Source of the DNA: Maricaulis sp034670125 | GTDB lineage: Bacteria; Pseudomonadota; Alphaproteobacteria; Caulobacterales; Maricaulaceae | Direction of reading: 5' to 3' | DNA: 64,000 nt | Assembly: GCF_034670125.1 (NCBI RefSeq) | Contig: NZ_JAXMOC010000003.1 | Coordinates: forward strand, 186,001 to 250,000 | Shown here: in pieces, positions 26,111 to 34,545 of the stretch | How positions within the stretch are numbered: the stretch's first letter is position 1 | Layout: the number at the start of each line of letters is the position of its first letter | Position numbers and translations under genes: made by a program | Notes under the pieces: generated by a model | Told to the model about the DNA's origin: nothing | The model's database searches: none | The model's input: the letters and a program-made list of their open reading frames with translations, nothing else

Positions 26111-27112
26111 ATGCAACCTTCCCCCTTCGAATTGGTGGCACCTGCCGGCACACCCGCGACACTCAAGGCGGCGGTCCGCGCGGGTGCAGACACTGTTTAC
26201 TGCGGCCTGCGTGACGAAACCAATGCCCGCAATTTTCCCGGCCTCAACTTCTCTGAAGCCGAGCTGGGGGACGCCGTCGAATTCGCCCATGCGTTCGGCG
26301 CCCGTGTGATAGTGGCCATCAATACATTCGCTGCCGCAGGTCATACGGGGCCCTGGAAAAATGCCGTCCGCTGCGCCCGTGAGGCAGGCGCAGACGCGAT
26401 CGTCGCCGCCGATATCGGTGTGCTGGATCATGCGGCAGAGCGCTATCCCGACCTGCGCCTCCACCTGTCCGTTCAGGCGGCCGCCGGAACAGCCGAAGCG
26501 GTCGAGTTCTACGCCCGCCGGTTTGGCGTCAAGCGTGTGGTCTTGCCGCGCATTCTCAGCATTCCCGAAATCGGCACCCTCGCCGCCGAGGTGAATGTCG
26601 AGATTGAAGCCTTCGCGTTCGGCGGCCTGTGCGTGATGACCGAGGGGCGCTGCCACCTGTCATCCTTTGTCACCGGGCGGTCACCCAACCTGTCGGGCGT
26701 CTGCTCGCCGGCCGAGGCTGTCAGTTACACCCGCGATGCCGAGTACAAGTCAGCGCGGCTGTCGGGCCTCACCATTCAATGCGAAACCCACAGCAAGCCG
26801 ATCGGATATCCGACCTTGTGCAAAGGAAAGTTCAGTGCAGGCGGCAAGACGGCGCACCTGTTCGAGGACCCGGTCAGCCTGAACACGCTGGACGTCCTTC
26901 CCGAGCTTGCCGACGCAGGAGTCACAGCCCTGAAAATCGAGGGTCGCCAACGCGGCAAGGCCTATGTCGAACGGGTCACCCGGGAGTTTCGCAATGCCAT
27001 TGATCAACTGCAGACGGGGGACGGCAACCGCCTGTCGCAAGCTGCGGCCCTGGACGACATGACGGAAGGGCACCGGTCTACGACCGGCGCATACAGGAAG
27101 ACGTGGCGATGA
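26111..27112 (+). CDS. ubiU: O2-independent ubiquinone hydroxylase subunit UbiU (U32 family)
   Basis: 333 residues. U32 peptidase-family protein that binds a [4Fe-4S] cluster and works with UbiV in oxygen-independent hydroxylation of the ubiquinone ring, using prephenate as hydroxyl donor in E. coli. The four cluster cysteines are visible at C174, C181, C198 and C237; the spacing (7, 17, 39) is identical to that of E. coli UbiU. The N-terminus ELVAPAGTPATLKAAVRAGA is typical. The ATG follows the ubiT stop without a gap; the stop overlaps ubiV. Confidence 0.93.
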   Translation: MQPSPFELVAPAGTPATLKAAVRAGADTVYCGLRDETNARNFPGLNFSEAELGDAVEFAHAFGARVIVAINTFAAAGHTGPWKNAVRCAREAGADAIVAADIGVLDHAAERYPDLRLHLSVQAAAGTAEAVEFYARRFGVKRVVLPRILSIPEIGTLAAEVNVEIEAFAFGGLCVMTEGRCHLSSFVTGRSPNLSGVCSPAEAVSYTRDAEYKSARLSGLTIQCETHSKPIGYPTLCKGKFSAGGKTAHLFEDPVSLNTLDVLPELADAGVTALKIEGRQRGKAYVERVTREFRNAIDQLQTGDGNRLSQAAALDDMTEGHRSTTGAYRKTWR

Positions 27113-28008
27113 CCGGATCCATTGAACTCACACTCGGCCCCCTGTTTTTCAACTGGCCGGTTCAGACCCTGGCCGATTTCTACGCACGCATAGCCGACGA
27201 ATCCGTCATTGATCGCGTTTATGTGGGTGAGGTTGTGTGCGGCAAACGCAGCCCGCTGCTGGAAGCAACCCTGGTGGATGCAGCGGAACGGCTGGAGCGT
27301 GCTGGCAAGACCGTAGTCTGGTCCACGCTCTGCTCGCCAACCAACAAGCGCGAACGCAACGCCACCGCAGCGCTGTCCACCTTCGACTCCGAAATCGAGG
27401 TCAATGATGTCGGCGCGCTCGCCGCACGGAATGGCAAGGCTTTTACAGCAGGCCCGATGCTCAACATCTACAATGAAACCGCCCTCGCTGCGCTGCAGGA
27501 TGAGGGCTGCATCCGCTGGTGCCCGCCGGTTGAAATGTCACTCGATGCGATCCGCGCGGTCCATGCCGCACGCCCGGACATTCTGATCGAGCTGTTCGGC
27601 TTCGGTCGGCTGCCACTGGCTCATTCCGGTCGCTGCTACCACGCGCGTTTTCACGGTCTGAACAAGGACAGTTGCCGTTATTTCTGTGAAGAGGACCCGG
27701 ACGGGAAAACCGTCAGCACTGTCGACGGCGCCGCATTTCTTGCCTTCAACGGCCTGCAGACCCTGTCGGACGGCGTTCACCTGGCGACAACACCCTCGTT
27801 TGACTTGCGGCGCGCCGGCATCGCCGCCGTGCGCCTGTCACCGCATACGGTTGACATGGTTCGGGTAGCCGCAGTCTTCCGGAGTTTTCTCGACGATCAG
27901 ATCGCTCCTCCGGAGCTCAAGGATGCGCTGACAGCCGATGTACTCGACCGCCCCGTGGTCAACGGTTATCTCGGCGCGCGGCCGGGCATGGAGTGGTCGA
28001 CGCAATGA
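27109..28008 (+). CDS. ubiV: O2-independent ubiquinone hydroxylase subunit UbiV (U32 family)
   Basis: 299 residues from the ATG at 27109, with AGGAAG 8 bases upstream and a 4-base overlap with ubiU; a GTG two codons earlier is possible. Second U32-family subunit. Cluster cysteines C44, C176, C189 and C193 (VVCGKR; GRCYHARFHGLNKDSCRYFC) keep the 13- and 4-residue spacing of E. coli UbiV. It forms a heterodimer with UbiU. Its stop overlaps the next gene, a chorismate mutase. Confidence 0.93.
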   Translation: MTGSIELTLGPLFFNWPVQTLADFYARIADESVIDRVYVGEVVCGKRSPLLEATLVDAAERLERAGKTVVWSTLCSPTNKRERNATAALSTFDSEIEVNDVGALAARNGKAFTAGPMLNIYNETALAALQDEGCIRWCPPVEMSLDAIRAVHAARPDILIELFGFGRLPLAHSGRCYHARFHGLNKDSCRYFCEEDPDGKTVSTVDGAAFLAFNGLQTLSDGVHLATTPSFDLRRAGIAAVRLSPHTVDMVRVAAVFRSFLDDQIAPPELKDALTADVLDRPVVNGYLGARPGMEWSTQ

Positions 28009-28355
28009 CACGGTCGCCGCTCGATCGGGTCCGCCGGGAAATCGACGCCGTCGACGCGGCCCTGGCCAGCCTGCTGGCGCGGCGGCACCGCCTGGTGACC
28101 CGGGCGGCGCGACTGAAGGCCTCCTCAAACCTTGCAATCGTTGACGCCGAACGTCAGGAGGCGGTGCTGTCCAATGCCCGTCGGTCGGCTGAACTGCATG
28201 GCTTGCCGATCGAGCTCGTCAACCGAATCTGGCCTGCCATGATTGACTTCTGGGTGAGCTATCAAAACAGCCTGTCCCAGCCGACGGGCACGTTGCCGTC
28301 CGCGTCCGGTGCCGGCTTCAACCGACGCGCTCCATCGCCGGAACCGCTCCGTTGA
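28005..28355 (+). CDS. AroQ-type chorismate mutase domain protein
   Basis: 116 residues from the ATG at 28005, overlapping ubiV by 4 bases. All-helical type II chorismate mutase domain. Aligned by eye to E. coli PheA, the residues corresponding to R11, R28, K39, D48 and R51 are present, while E52 is Gln. The enzyme would turn chorismate into prephenate. In this operon prephenate could feed the UbiUV hydroxylation, for which prephenate is the reported donor, or aromatic amino acids. The proline-rich C-terminal ~25 residues overlap the end of convergent phoD by 38 bp. An isochorismate-pyruvate-lyase-like activity is the main alternative. Confidence 0.82.
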   Translation: MTRSPLDRVRREIDAVDAALASLLARRHRLVTRAARLKASSNLAIVDAERQEAVLSNARRSAELHGLPIELVNRIWPAMIDFWVSYQNSLSQPTGTLPSASGAGFNRRAPSPEPLR

Positions 28356-30021
28356 CCGCAGGAAGCACCCGCCACCGGCTTTCAACGCTGGCGCGATAAT
28401 CGCGGGTCAGGATATCGCTGACCTTGATGTACTCGGCGTCGGCTGCGTCGGGCGTCAGGGTCAGGCGGATATAGCCGTGATCTTCCATGTTGCAGTGAGC
28501 GACATCGGCATTCGCCTCGACCATCATCTGGCCGTAGTCAACGCCGGGTGCCTTGAAACCGGAGAACGGTGACGGGCTGGTCACCGAAGCCGCAACCAGC
28601 TCGGTGCCGATCCGGGTGCCATCGCCATCGATGAGGTCATTGGCCCAGAAAGAATGCACATCCCCGGTCAGGGTGATGATGTCGGCATCGACCGCGCGCA
28701 AGGCCGCATAGAGCCGATCGCGTTCCACCGGATAGCCATCCCACATGTCCAGACCAAACGGGACCCCGAACCGCGTGCTCATGATGAAATTGCGGGCGAA
28801 CTCGTTGTTGCGCGTCGCCCACCAGCGCAGCCAGCCGGGCATTTCCGTGGCAAAGTTCGGGAAATCGACGCGCCCCATGATGACCTGGTTGGCGAGAATG
28901 CGCCACGGCTTGCCGGCCGCCCTGGAGGCGCCGCAAGCTGACTGGATATCGTCGATCTGATCCGGCCCCAGCAGCGTCCGGTCCTCGTCACCGATGACGT
29001 CCCGCTTCCAGGCCGCGACCGCTTCCAGATTGGCGGGGTCGGTGTCGTCGGCATCGGAGGCCAGCGGGAAGCTGTCCAGTCCGACCTGCTCATCGCGAGC
29101 GATCAGCCGGCTCTCCAGCAGGCACAGCGTGGCCAGATCACCGATCTCGAAATGACCGCGCCGCTGGCGCAGGTCGTTCTCCGGCTCGCGGACGGGCTGC
29201 CAGTCATACCAGGCGCGCAGGGCTGCCAGGCGCCGGTCGGCCCAGGCGCCCTCCTCGCTTTCATCATGGTTCTCGGCACCATCGCGCCAGGCATCATTGG
29301 CGGTCTCGTGATCATCCCAAGCCATGATCCAGGGAGCGGCTGCGTGCAGGGCCTGCAGGTCCGGGTCGGATTTGTACTGGGCATGGCGCTCGACATAGTC
29401 GGCATGGCTGATGATTTCGTGCGCTGGCGAGGGCACCCGGTTCATGGCTTCCGAATTCCCGGTCGCATACTGCCCGGCCCCGTACTCATAGAAGTAATCA
29501 CCCAGATGGATGACCAGGTCGAGATCGCCATTGACGGCGGCTTCCCGATAGACGTTGAAATGACCCGCCGGGAAGTTGGAACAGGAGAAGACGCCGATCC
29601 GGTACTGGTCCAGCGCGCCTTCCGGCAGGGTGCGGGTTACGCCGATGGGCGAGTACGCGTCATTGAGGCGGAAACGGTAGTAATAGGTCGCGCCAGGCTC
29701 GAGGCCGGTCGCCAGGATTTTCAGCGTTCCCAACGGCTGCATCATCACATAGCGGATCGCGTCACCCTGCTCGAAAACAATGTCGGTGAAGGTCTCGTCC
29801 CGTGCCACTTCCACCCCGCGGTAGCCACCGCCGTCATTGGTCAGAGCTGTCCACAACATGACGCTGGACTGGTCCGGATCGCCGGACGCCACACCGTGAT
29901 TGAAATGACCATTGTCGACCGGCTGGAACACGTCCGGTGACTTCGAGCAGGACGAAACGGCGAGGCCAGCGCCGGCGGCACCGATCAGGGCAGTCCGGCG
30001 TGTCAGATTTGTCTTGGTCAT
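28318..30021 (-). CDS. phoD: PhoD-family alkaline phosphatase, Tat-type lipoprotein signal
   Basis: 567 residues from the ATG at 30021. The N-terminus has TRRTALIG, a Tat-like twin arginine, and AVSSC, a possible lipobox, so export as a lipoprotein is likely. PhoD features: HGVASGDPDQSSVMLWTAL at the N-terminal domain, FSCSNFPAGHFN, HLGDYFYEYG, AWDDHETANDAW and TGDVHSFW for the metal centre. PhoD hydrolyses phosphomonoesters and diesters using Fe and Ca. A degenerate Pho-box-like repeat lies 170-195 bases upstream. The 3' end overlaps the convergent chorismate mutase gene. Confidence 0.9.
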   Translation of the reverse strand: MTKTNLTRRTALIGAAGAGLAVSSCSKSPDVFQPVDNGHFNHGVASGDPDQSSVMLWTALTNDGGGYRGVEVARDETFTDIVFEQGDAIRYVMMQPLGTLKILATGLEPGATYYYRFRLNDAYSPIGVTRTLPEGALDQYRIGVFSCSNFPAGHFNVYREAAVNGDLDLVIHLGDYFYEYGAGQYATGNSEAMNRVPSPAHEIISHADYVERHAQYKSDPDLQALHAAAPWIMAWDDHETANDAWRDGAENHDESEEGAWADRRLAALRAWYDWQPVREPENDLRQRRGHFEIGDLATLCLLESRLIARDEQVGLDSFPLASDADDTDPANLEAVAAWKRDVIGDEDRTLLGPDQIDDIQSACGASRAAGKPWRILANQVIMGRVDFPNFATEMPGWLRWWATRNNEFARNFIMSTRFGVPFGLDMWDGYPVERDRLYAALRAVDADIITLTGDVHSFWANDLIDGDGTRIGTELVAASVTSPSPFSGFKAPGVDYGQMMVEANADVAHCNMEDHGYIRLTLTPDAADAEYIKVSDILTRDYRASVESRWRVLPAVNGAVPAMERVG

Positions 30022-30186
30022 GATAGGTCCCCACCGCGCCATCGATGCTGGTCGCGTCACATTGAATTCGGGCGCCAGAATGGACGCAGCAGGCGTGGTC
30101 TTGCAAGCGCTCGCGCCGCATTGATGGCCGCCAGCGAACAGCCGTGCGTCCCACCGTGATCGGGTTATCCCGCCCGCCCGCTGGCG

Positions 30187-30215
30187 ATGACACTTTGCCT
30201 GAACGCGCGTGACAG
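30187..30215 (-). promoter_or_regulatory. Weak Pho-box-like repeat upstream of phoD
   Basis: On the minus strand CTGTCAC and GTGTCAT lie 22 bases apart, twice the 11-bp period of PhoB boxes; the unit between them is poor. It is far (about 170 bases) from the phoD start. This is suggestive only. Confidence 0.25.
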
Positions 30216-30283
30216 CTAAGTCACCGGCTGCATGGATCAGCGGACGCGTTGCATTCGGGCATCAGCTGGGAGAGTGTCGCCGC

Positions 30284-31291
30284 ATGACCGATATCGCCGA
30301 AACCCGCACACTTGAAGCCGCCGACGAAGATGCCGGGCAGCGCCTGGATCGTTGGCTGGCCGCCTCCGTGGAGTCGCTCTCGCGCTCCCGCCTCAAGACC
30401 CTGATTGAAGGCGGTCAGGTTTCGCTGGACGGAATCGCCGTGACAGACCCGTCCGCCAAGGTGATGGCCGGCGGGCTGTATGCCGTCGGCATTCCGGAAC
30501 CGCGAGCCGATACACCGGTGCCGGAGCCCATGGATCTCGATGTCCTGCACGAGGACGGGCACCTGATCGTGCTCAACAAGCCGGCCGGCCTGTCGGTCCA
30601 TCCGGCCGCCGGCAACTGGACCGGGACACTGGTGCACGGCCTCCTGCACCACTGCGCCGGGTCCCTGTCCGGCATTGGCGGCGTCGAACGTCCCGGAATC
30701 GTGCATCGGCTCGACAAGGAGACCTCCGGCGTCATGGTGGTGGCCAAATCGGATGTGGCGCACAAGGGGCTGAGCATCCAGTTCGCCCGTCACACCGTTG
30801 AACGCGCCTATATCGCCTTCACCCGCAACGCGCCCAGCCCGAAGGCGGGGCGGATCGCGACGCAGCTGGCCCGCTCCTCGCGAGACCGCAAGAAGTTCGA
30901 GGTTCCGCACGACCCCAATTCGGAAGCCGGCAAGCATGCGATCACCAATTACACCACGCTGAAACGCTTCGGCCAGGCCGAGGGAGCCGCGATCGGGACG
31001 GGCATGGCAGCCAAGGTCGAGTGTCGGCTTGAAACCGGTCGCACGCACCAGATCCGTGTCCACATGGCGCATATAAACTGTCCTTTGCTGGGAGACCCGG
31101 TCTACGGCCAGAAGCGCGGGCGGCTGCTGGAGTATGATGATGACAGCGGGACGCTGCGCGCCTTTCGCCGCCAGGCCCTCCACGCCGCCATCCTGGGTTT
31201 CGAGCATCCGGTGACCGGCGAGGCATTGCGGTTTGAAAGCGAGCTGCCCGACGACATGAAACGCGTCGAGGCGATCCTGGAAACGCTCTGA
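30284..31291 (+). CDS. rluD: RluD-type 23S rRNA pseudouridine synthase
   Basis: 335 residues from the ATG at 30284 (GGGAGAG upstream). An S4 RNA-binding domain at ~10-65 (QRLDRWLAASV, SRSRLKTLIEGGQVSLDG) is followed by the RluA-family catalytic domain with HRLDKETSG (141-149, catalytic D144) and GRTHQIRVHMAH. It would make pseudouridines in helix 69 of 23S rRNA. RluC/RluD discrimination is by overall similarity. In many relatives rpoH follows; here an M24 peptidase does. Confidence 0.9.
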   Translation: MTDIAETRTLEAADEDAGQRLDRWLAASVESLSRSRLKTLIEGGQVSLDGIAVTDPSAKVMAGGLYAVGIPEPRADTPVPEPMDLDVLHEDGHLIVLNKPAGLSVHPAAGNWTGTLVHGLLHHCAGSLSGIGGVERPGIVHRLDKETSGVMVVAKSDVAHKGLSIQFARHTVERAYIAFTRNAPSPKAGRIATQLARSSRDRKKFEVPHDPNSEAGKHAITNYTTLKRFGQAEGAAIGTGMAAKVECRLETGRTHQIRVHMAHINCPLLGDPVYGQKRGRLLEYDDDSGTLRAFRRQALHAAILGFEHPVTGEALRFESELPDDMKRVEAILETL

Positions 31292-31334
31292 CCGCCGCCG
31301 GTCTGAACAGCAGACCCTTTTTCGGGAGACACAA

Positions 31335-32543
31335 ATGCCAGTCAGCTCAATGACACGCGGTGTAGGCGGTTCGACCGCTGAAGCGGAACTCGGACGGCTC
31401 ACAGACCAACTCAGCCATTGTCAGCCGATATCAACCGAGCGTCTCACCGAACGCCTCGACGCGCTGCGCAAACGCATGAAAACCGCCGGTCTGGATGCGG
31501 TCTGGCTCAATGCCGGAACCAATCTGACCTATTATACCGGCCTGCGCTGGCGCGCCTCGGAGCGCCTGGTCGGCGCCCTTGTCACCGCCGATGGCGGTCT
31601 GACCTATCTCGGTCCGGCCTTCGAGACCGGCACCTTGGAGGCCTTCATGCAGCTACCGGCCCCGCTGGCTGGCTGGGAAGAGCATGAATCCCCGTTCGCA
31701 TTGCTGGCCGGCCTCGACGGCGCGAACGGGCGGATCGGGTTGGACCCGACGACACCCTTGGTCACTGCCAACGCCATTTCAGCAGCCTGCGCGGGCGAGA
31801 CCAGCGATGCCAGCGAGCTCATCCTGTCCGGCCGCATGATCAAGGATGCCGAGGAGATCGCCTTGATGCAGGCAACCAAGACGGCGACACTCGACGTGCA
31901 TGCTGCGGTCGCACGCGTCCTGCGCCCGGGCATATCCACCGGCGAAGTTACAGACTTCATCCACGCCGCGCACAAGGCCGTCGGCGCACCGGGCGGTTCG
32001 ACTTTCTGCATCGTCCTGTTCGGGCCGGACACGGCCTTCCCGCACGGTGTCGCCAATCCCAAGACGCTGAATGAAGGCGATATGGTGTTGATCGATACCG
32101 GCTGTGCCATTCACGGCTATCAGTCCGACATCACGCGCAGCTATGTGTTCGGTGAGCCGACCGACCATCAGCGCGAGATCTGGGACGCCGAGAAGGCCTG
32201 TCAGCTGGCGGCCTTCCAGGCGGCGCAGATCGGGGTCGCCTGCAGCGCGGTCGATGCCGCCGCGCGCACCGAGGCCGAACAGCGGGGGCTGGGTCCCGAC
32301 TATACCCTGCCCGGCATTCCGCACCGGACCGGTCACGGTATCGGCCTGGACATCCACGAAGGGCCCTACCTGGTCGGCGGGGACGACACACCGCTGGAGG
32401 CCGGCATGTGCTTTTCCAACGAGCCGATGATCTGTGTGCCGGGCGAGTTCGGCATCCGGCTGGAGGATCATTTCTACATGACCCCGACCGGTCCGCGCTG
32501 GTTCACCGAGCCGTCGCACTCGATCGATGATCCGTTCGGCTAG
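31335..32543 (+). CDS. M24 family metallopeptidase (Xaa-Pro peptidase type)
   Basis: 402 residues. A creatinase-like N-terminal domain (~35-165) precedes the pita-bread catalytic domain. The five metal ligands are visible: D254 (VLIDTG), D265 (QSDITR), H334 (RTGHGIGLDIHEG), E363 (SNEPM) and E377 (RLEDHF). It would cleave Xaa-Pro dipeptides or N-terminal Xaa-Pro bonds in the cytoplasm. The N-terminal 30 residues are variable, so a later start is possible. The last 4 bases overlap the convergent sugE-like gene. Confidence 0.88.
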   Translation: MPVSSMTRGVGGSTAEAELGRLTDQLSHCQPISTERLTERLDALRKRMKTAGLDAVWLNAGTNLTYYTGLRWRASERLVGALVTADGGLTYLGPAFETGTLEAFMQLPAPLAGWEEHESPFALLAGLDGANGRIGLDPTTPLVTANAISAACAGETSDASELILSGRMIKDAEEIALMQATKTATLDVHAAVARVLRPGISTGEVTDFIHAAHKAVGAPGGSTFCIVLFGPDTAFPHGVANPKTLNEGDMVLIDTGCAIHGYQSDITRSYVFGEPTDHQREIWDAEKACQLAAFQAAQIGVACSAVDAAARTEAEQRGLGPDYTLPGIPHRTGHGIGLDIHEGPYLVGGDDTPLEAGMCFSNEPMICVPGEFGIRLEDHFYMTPTGPRWFTEPSHSIDDPFG

Positions 32544-32878
32544 CTCTCGCCGCTGACCGCCTTCAGGCCGATGATCCCGATCAGGATCAGGGCCAGGAAG
32601 AAGAGCCGCATGTGTGTGGCCGGTTCGTTGAAGACGAGAATACCGAGCGTGGCGACGCCGAGCGCCCCGATCCCGGTCCATACCGCGTAGGCGGTGCCGG
32701 CGGGCAGGGATTTCATGGCCACCCACAACAGCGCCATCGATGCTGCCAGAACGGCCAGCACCGCCGCATGTTGCCACCAGGGCGCGTCGCTGCGGACATA
32801 TTTGAAGCCCAGCGCCCAGCCCATCTCGCAAATGCCACCAAGCACCAGCAACGTCCAGGGATTGGTGAGAAACGCCAT
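32540..32878 (-). CDS. Small multidrug resistance (SMR) family protein, SugE-like
   Basis: 112 residues from the ATG at 32878. Four membrane helices with the SMR pattern: LLVLGGICEMGWALGFKY carries the essential helix-1 glutamate (E18), then a Trp-containing loop, GTAYAVWTGIGALG in helix 3 and LFFLALILIGIIGLKA in helix 4. The C-E-x-x-W-A-L-G-F-K form of helix 1 suggests SugE/Gdx (guanidinium exporter) over EmrE. It works as an inner-membrane proton antiporter dimer. The GST gene lies 5 bp upstream on the same strand. Confidence 0.87.
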   Translation of the reverse strand: MAFLTNPWTLLVLGGICEMGWALGFKYVRSDAPWWQHAAVLAVLAASMALLWVAMKSLPAGTAYAVWTGIGALGVATLGILVFNEPATHMRLFFLALILIGIIGLKAVSGES

Positions 32879-32883
32879 GCCGG

Positions 32884-33525
32884 TCAGCCATCCATCCGGA
32901 AATTGCGGGCCCAGACCTCGGCGACAACCGGATCGGCCTCGGTCGCTTCGACTGCCGACACCAGCGCCGGTGCGGCCTCGGCGAAGGCTGCCCGCCCCGG
33001 ATCCCAGCGACTGATCATTGCCACATAGACATCCAGCAGACTCATTCGGTCCCCCAGAAGAAACACACCCGACCGCCCGTCGAAGGCGTCGTTCATCAAG
33101 GTCCACAGGTCCAGCCGTCGCTGATTGGCCCTGGCCAGCAGGATGTCGTGCGTCCGGCTGTCGGGGTGGAAGCGTTCCGGTCCGTCCGAGAGGGTGAAGG
33201 TCGAATAGATGGCCGAGGCGCAGAACAACAACCAGCGCAGATACACGGCGCGCGCCGGCGTATCAAAGGCCGGCGCCAGACCGGCTTGCGGATAGCGATC
33301 CCCCAACCAGATCAGGATGGCGGCACTTTCGGTCATCAGGCTGTCGTCCGGCAGGATCAGCGCCGGCACCTGGCCGGCCGGATTGACCGCCCGCACCCGG
33401 CGCTGCTCACCTTTGTCACCGAGTGGGTCGGCCTCGACGAACTCATAGTCCGCGCCAACCAGTTCAAGCGCCGCCTCGACGCAGACCGAGCCAAAACCCG
33501 CCTTGCCGTACAGCGTGTAACCCAT
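32884..33525 (-). CDS. Glutathione S-transferase family protein
   Basis: 213 residues. Thioredoxin-like N-terminal domain (YTLYGKAGFGSVCVEAALEL; NPAGQVPALILPD; the cis-proline and TESAAILIWL glutathione gamma-glutamyl site) followed by an all-helical C-terminal domain with LLGDRMSLLDVYVAM, the GST N-capping box region. Substrate unknown. The ATG directly follows the folP stop (TGAATG), so it is translated with folP; the link is probably just shared transcription. Confidence 0.87.
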   Translation of the reverse strand: MGYTLYGKAGFGSVCVEAALELVGADYEFVEADPLGDKGEQRRVRAVNPAGQVPALILPDDSLMTESAAILIWLGDRYPQAGLAPAFDTPARAVYLRWLLFCASAIYSTFTLSDGPERFHPDSRTHDILLARANQRRLDLWTLMNDAFDGRSGVFLLGDRMSLLDVYVAMISRWDPGRAAFAEAAPALVSAVEATEADPVVAEVWARNFRMDG

Positions 33526-34356
33526 TCAGGCGCGCCCCTTGCGGATGGCCGCCTGGACCTTGAGCGCCTGGACCGTCATGCGGACATCATGCACCCGGAC
33601 CATTGCCGCCCCGACCGACGCCGCCCGCAAGGCCGCCGCCAGTGACCCACCGAGGCGCTCCAGCTCGGCCGCTCCCTCGTCAATGGCCGCGATGAAGCGT
33701 TTGCGCGAAGCGCCGAAAAGGACCGGATAACCCAGCCCGATGACCTGATCGAGATCATGCATGAGCGCCAGGTTGTGATCGAGTGACTTGCCAAAGCCGA
33801 TACCCGGATCGAGCCAGATACTGTCCGCACTGACTCCCTTGGCCATTGCGATATCGGCGCGCTGAGTCAGGAAATCGCAGACCTCAGACACAACGTCCTC
33901 GTATTGCGGATTGGCCTGCATGGTCTGCGGCGTGCCGGACATGTGCATCATGATCACCGGCACGCCCAGCTCGGCCGCCGCCTCAACTGCGCCATCAGCG
34001 CGCAGGGCCATGACATCATTCCAGATATCCGCCCCGGCCTCGACCGCCGCGCGGGCCACGACAGGCTTGAACGTGTCGATGGAAATGCGGGCCGCGGTGC
34101 GCTCGCGCAGGGCCTTGATGACCGGCAGGACGCGGCGCATCTCTTCCTTTTCGGTGACCGGAGCGGCCCCCGGCCGGGTCGACTCGCCGCCGACATCAAT
34201 GACGTCCGCCCCGTTCGCCAGCATTTCAAGACCGCGCGCGACCGCTGCTTCCTGGTCGATGAAATCGCCGCCATCGGAAAAACTGTCCGGCGTGACATTC
34301 AACACGCCCATCACGAAGGGCAGACCGGTTTGGCGACGGGAACGGAATTTGGCCAT
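33526..34356 (-). CDS. folP: Dihydropteroate synthase
   Basis: 276 residues from the ATG at 34356. TIM barrel with MGVLNVTPDSFSDGG (pterin/phosphate loop), DVGGESTRPGA (loop 2), the IWNDVMAL strand, DPGIGFGK and the C-terminal GASRKRF and VRVHD motifs. It joins dihydropterin pyrophosphate with p-aminobenzoate in folate synthesis. The frame extends upstream to 34446 without a good start. It is separated from ftsH by a terminator, so has its own promoter between 34357 and 34487. Confidence 0.95.
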   Translation of the reverse strand: MAKFRSRRQTGLPFVMGVLNVTPDSFSDGGDFIDQEAAVARGLEMLANGADVIDVGGESTRPGAAPVTEKEEMRRVLPVIKALRERTAARISIDTFKPVVARAAVEAGADIWNDVMALRADGAVEAAAELGVPVIMMHMSGTPQTMQANPQYEDVVSEVCDFLTQRADIAMAKGVSADSIWLDPGIGFGKSLDHNLALMHDLDQVIGLGYPVLFGASRKRFIAAIDEGAAELERLGGSLAAALRAASVGAAMVRVHDVRMTVQALKVQAAIRKGRA

Positions 34357-34487
34357 GTCGTAGCGTTTCTCGGCGACAGCGGAGCTACTGCCTGTCCCTG
34401 ATATACGCTGCACCGCCTCGCCGCGACAATTGAAAAGCCGCCACATGGATGCACACCCTGACGCCGACCCCGAACCTCCGGCAAGGC

Positions 34488-34521
34488 AAAGAAAAACCCC
34501 GGACCCTTGCGGATCCGGGGT
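34488..34521 (-). terminator. Rho-independent terminator after ftsH
   Basis: On the minus strand, ACCCCGGATCC and GGGTCCGGGGT form an 11-bp stem (one T-G pair) around a GCAA tetraloop, followed by TTTTTCTTT. It lies 25 bases past the ftsH stop and ends the large leftward block. Confidence 0.85.
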
Positions 34522-34545
34522 CTTGTCTCTTTGGCGCCTGGCCGA

